DNA of 64,000 nt, taken from assembly GCF_003672135.1 (NCBI RefSeq), contig NC_039506.1, positions 248,001-312,000 of the forward strand. The letters run 5' to 3'. Source of the DNA: Ooceraea biroi (lineage: Eukaryota > Arthropoda > Insecta > Hymenoptera > Formicidae). Below the pieces are notes generated by a model. It was not told where the DNA came from. It saw nothing but the letters and a program-made list of their open reading frames with translations, and made no database searches. The position numbers and the translations under genes were made by a program. Shown one piece after another: positions 62,733 through 64,000 of this stretch (positions are counted from its first letter, which is position 1; each line of letters opens with the position of its first letter).

Positions 62733-64000
62733 TCATGAAAAATTCGCATAAGGTTTGAAGTGCTCCAAATATGCTACTGCGGCATTATACAGATATTCCA
62801 AATGTTCCTATAAAATATAAGATTTTTTATTTAAGTACATTTTAGAAATAATCGCAATTTGTTTCATAAGATGGACACGAATTTATTCATAATAGCTTTT
62901 CATTAATATTCCATTTCTTTTCTAAGAAATCAGTATATTACCAATGATTCGACAAAATCCGGTCTTGATCGTCGAACTGCACGTACTGCTGAATAAACAT
63001 CGAATTCTTTCTCAACCGCCATTCGTTCTAGCAGAAAACTCAACGCTAAATAGAGACCGCATCCAGTTACTCCGTCACTGAAAGAATATTTATTACAAAG
63101 ATTCACAAAGCTTCCGCGAAATATGTCTTGAAAAAAATGAATTCAATGATTGTTTGAAATCTAGCATTAAACACTTAATTTTCTTTCAAACGGAAAAAGA
63201 AATAATAAAGAGGAAAGACTTCTAAGCAAAATTTTATCAAATTACTCTTGTTATTTTCATAAGTTTTAATATGTACTGGCAAATTGTGACAGTAGGTCCG
63301 TCGCCTCTTGCAATTCTTTCTGCGGCTTGCCAAAACATCACCATCGTTATGACCGATGGCGGTGGTTGATTCCTTCCGGGTTCCCATTCTGTAAGACGGA
63401 GTATAGTCACGGATCGATCCCTCGATGGTTTCTACGATATAATATCATCATATCGAATAACGCTCGACGAATAAAGAATTAGATATTAGTCTATACAATA
63501 ATCATTATATTGGTCCACCTCGGAATTATCAACGAGTAACAATTTTTGTGATGTATGATACTTCAGTTCTACAATTTCCTTCACTGTAATGTTTAAATAT
63601 GGCGTTGGTTTAAACTCGCCGCTCGCAGGAGCGATTCCACAGCAAGTCTGAAATACAGGAATGTCTTTTAATTATTAATAAGGTTATTAATAACTTTTGG
63701 CAAAATTCAAAAGCAAAGTTTTTTGTTTAGCACTATATAGTGCGCTTTTTGCGCTTTTTAAAAATATAGAAATAATATTCTACAAGATCTTGAGGGTCAG
63801 GCAACTGCAGCATGAGAATGAGTTCCACTTTGAATTCGGCAACCATACGCCAAAAATCACTAATAGTTGATGGCATGGGCAGTTGGGTGGCTAAATATTG
63901 TTTCTGAAGTTTTACTCCGTCTACGTAAACAGCAGATAGATAATCGCTGTCCTCGTCTGATGCTGGATATCTCGTCAAATATATTCTGCTGATCTTATCT
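62733..64000 (-). CDS. Ptp99A: Receptor-type protein tyrosine phosphatase, C-terminal second phosphatase domain (Ptp99A/R5-like), partial
   Basis: The last five exons run 63784-64000 (enters from beyond the window), 63519-63647, 63277-63431, 62942-63077 and 62733-62807, all GT-AG and phase-matched. About 237 residues of the second (D2) phosphatase domain are visible: DSDYLSAVYVDGVKLQKQY, STISDFWRMVAEFKVELILM, SVTILRLTEWEPG, the active-site loop region TVTICHDGVTGCGLYLAL, then RRSRPDFVESL and EHLEYLYNAAVAYLEHF, ending YANFS. The signature HCxxGxxR is HDGVTGCG. The catalytic Cys is Asp and the Arg is absent, so D2 cannot be a classical phosphatase. Asp at this position is known from R5-type receptors, including their insect member, hence the name. 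The D1 domain, membrane segment and ectodomain lie outside the window. The protein acts at the plasma membrane of neurons in Drosophila. Confidence 0.85.

Noticed and set aside
1..64000. tRNA, rRNA or CRISPR features
   Set aside because: I scanned for tRNA T-arm signatures and for regularly spaced short repeats and saw none that held up. CRISPR is not expected in an insect nuclear genome.

Overview
The window looks like nuclear DNA of a hymenopteran insect, most likely an ant. Genes are spliced with GT-AG introns. AT-rich introns and intergenic DNA alternate with CpG-rich promoter islands, and there is an intact mariner transposon. The gene set is eukaryotic and insect-like. The species assignment is an inference from composition and gene content.

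Layout. 1-19.1 kb holds no confident coding exon. It carries a 503-bp transposon-like element with perfect 40-bp terminal inverted repeats (12800-13302) next to a diverged direct repeat. Strong minus-strand splice donors at 7088 and 19350, plus a 25-nt ATG-bearing candidate microexon at 19117-19141, suggest this is a large 5' intron of a minus-strand gene running off the left edge. 20.6-23.25 kb is empty. 23.25-24.90 kb (minus) is the mitochondrial glutamyl-tRNA(Gln) amidotransferase subunit A gene, with two apparent frameshifts. 25.83-27.53 kb (plus) is an unrecognised three-exon gene for a basic 370-residue protein. It is followed by decayed copies of its own last exon, two of them head-to-head as a long inverted repeat. 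29.16-29.81 kb (plus) is a small gene for a probable single-pass membrane protein, with a possible frameshift.

31.78-48.85 kb (minus) is a 12-exon CP2/LSF-family transcription factor gene, the orthologue of Drosophila gemini (TFCP2). I could join all twelve coding exons in phase to 724 codons plus stop. Its introns and upstream DNA hold several CpG-rich islands with splice donors, suggesting alternative promoters. One candidate first exon (33886-34172) would give a form without the CP2 DNA-binding domain. 55.95-57.22 kb (minus) is ADAT3, the non-catalytic partner of the tRNA wobble A34 deaminase. 60.2-60.35 kb is an isolated long hairpin. 61.37-62.66 kb is a complete mariner element with intact terminal repeats and a D,D34D transposase. 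It sits 76 bp past the stop codon of a receptor tyrosine phosphatase gene (Ptp99A/R5-like, minus), whose last five exons occupy 62.73-64.0 kb and which continues beyond the window.

The genes do not form a pathway. GatA and ADAT3 both act in tRNA metabolism, but they are 31 kb apart and no functional link is implied. The most unusual locus is the head-to-head duplicated gene fragment at 27.6-28.25 kb, which has the architecture of a hairpin-RNA (endo-siRNA) locus derived from its immediate neighbour.
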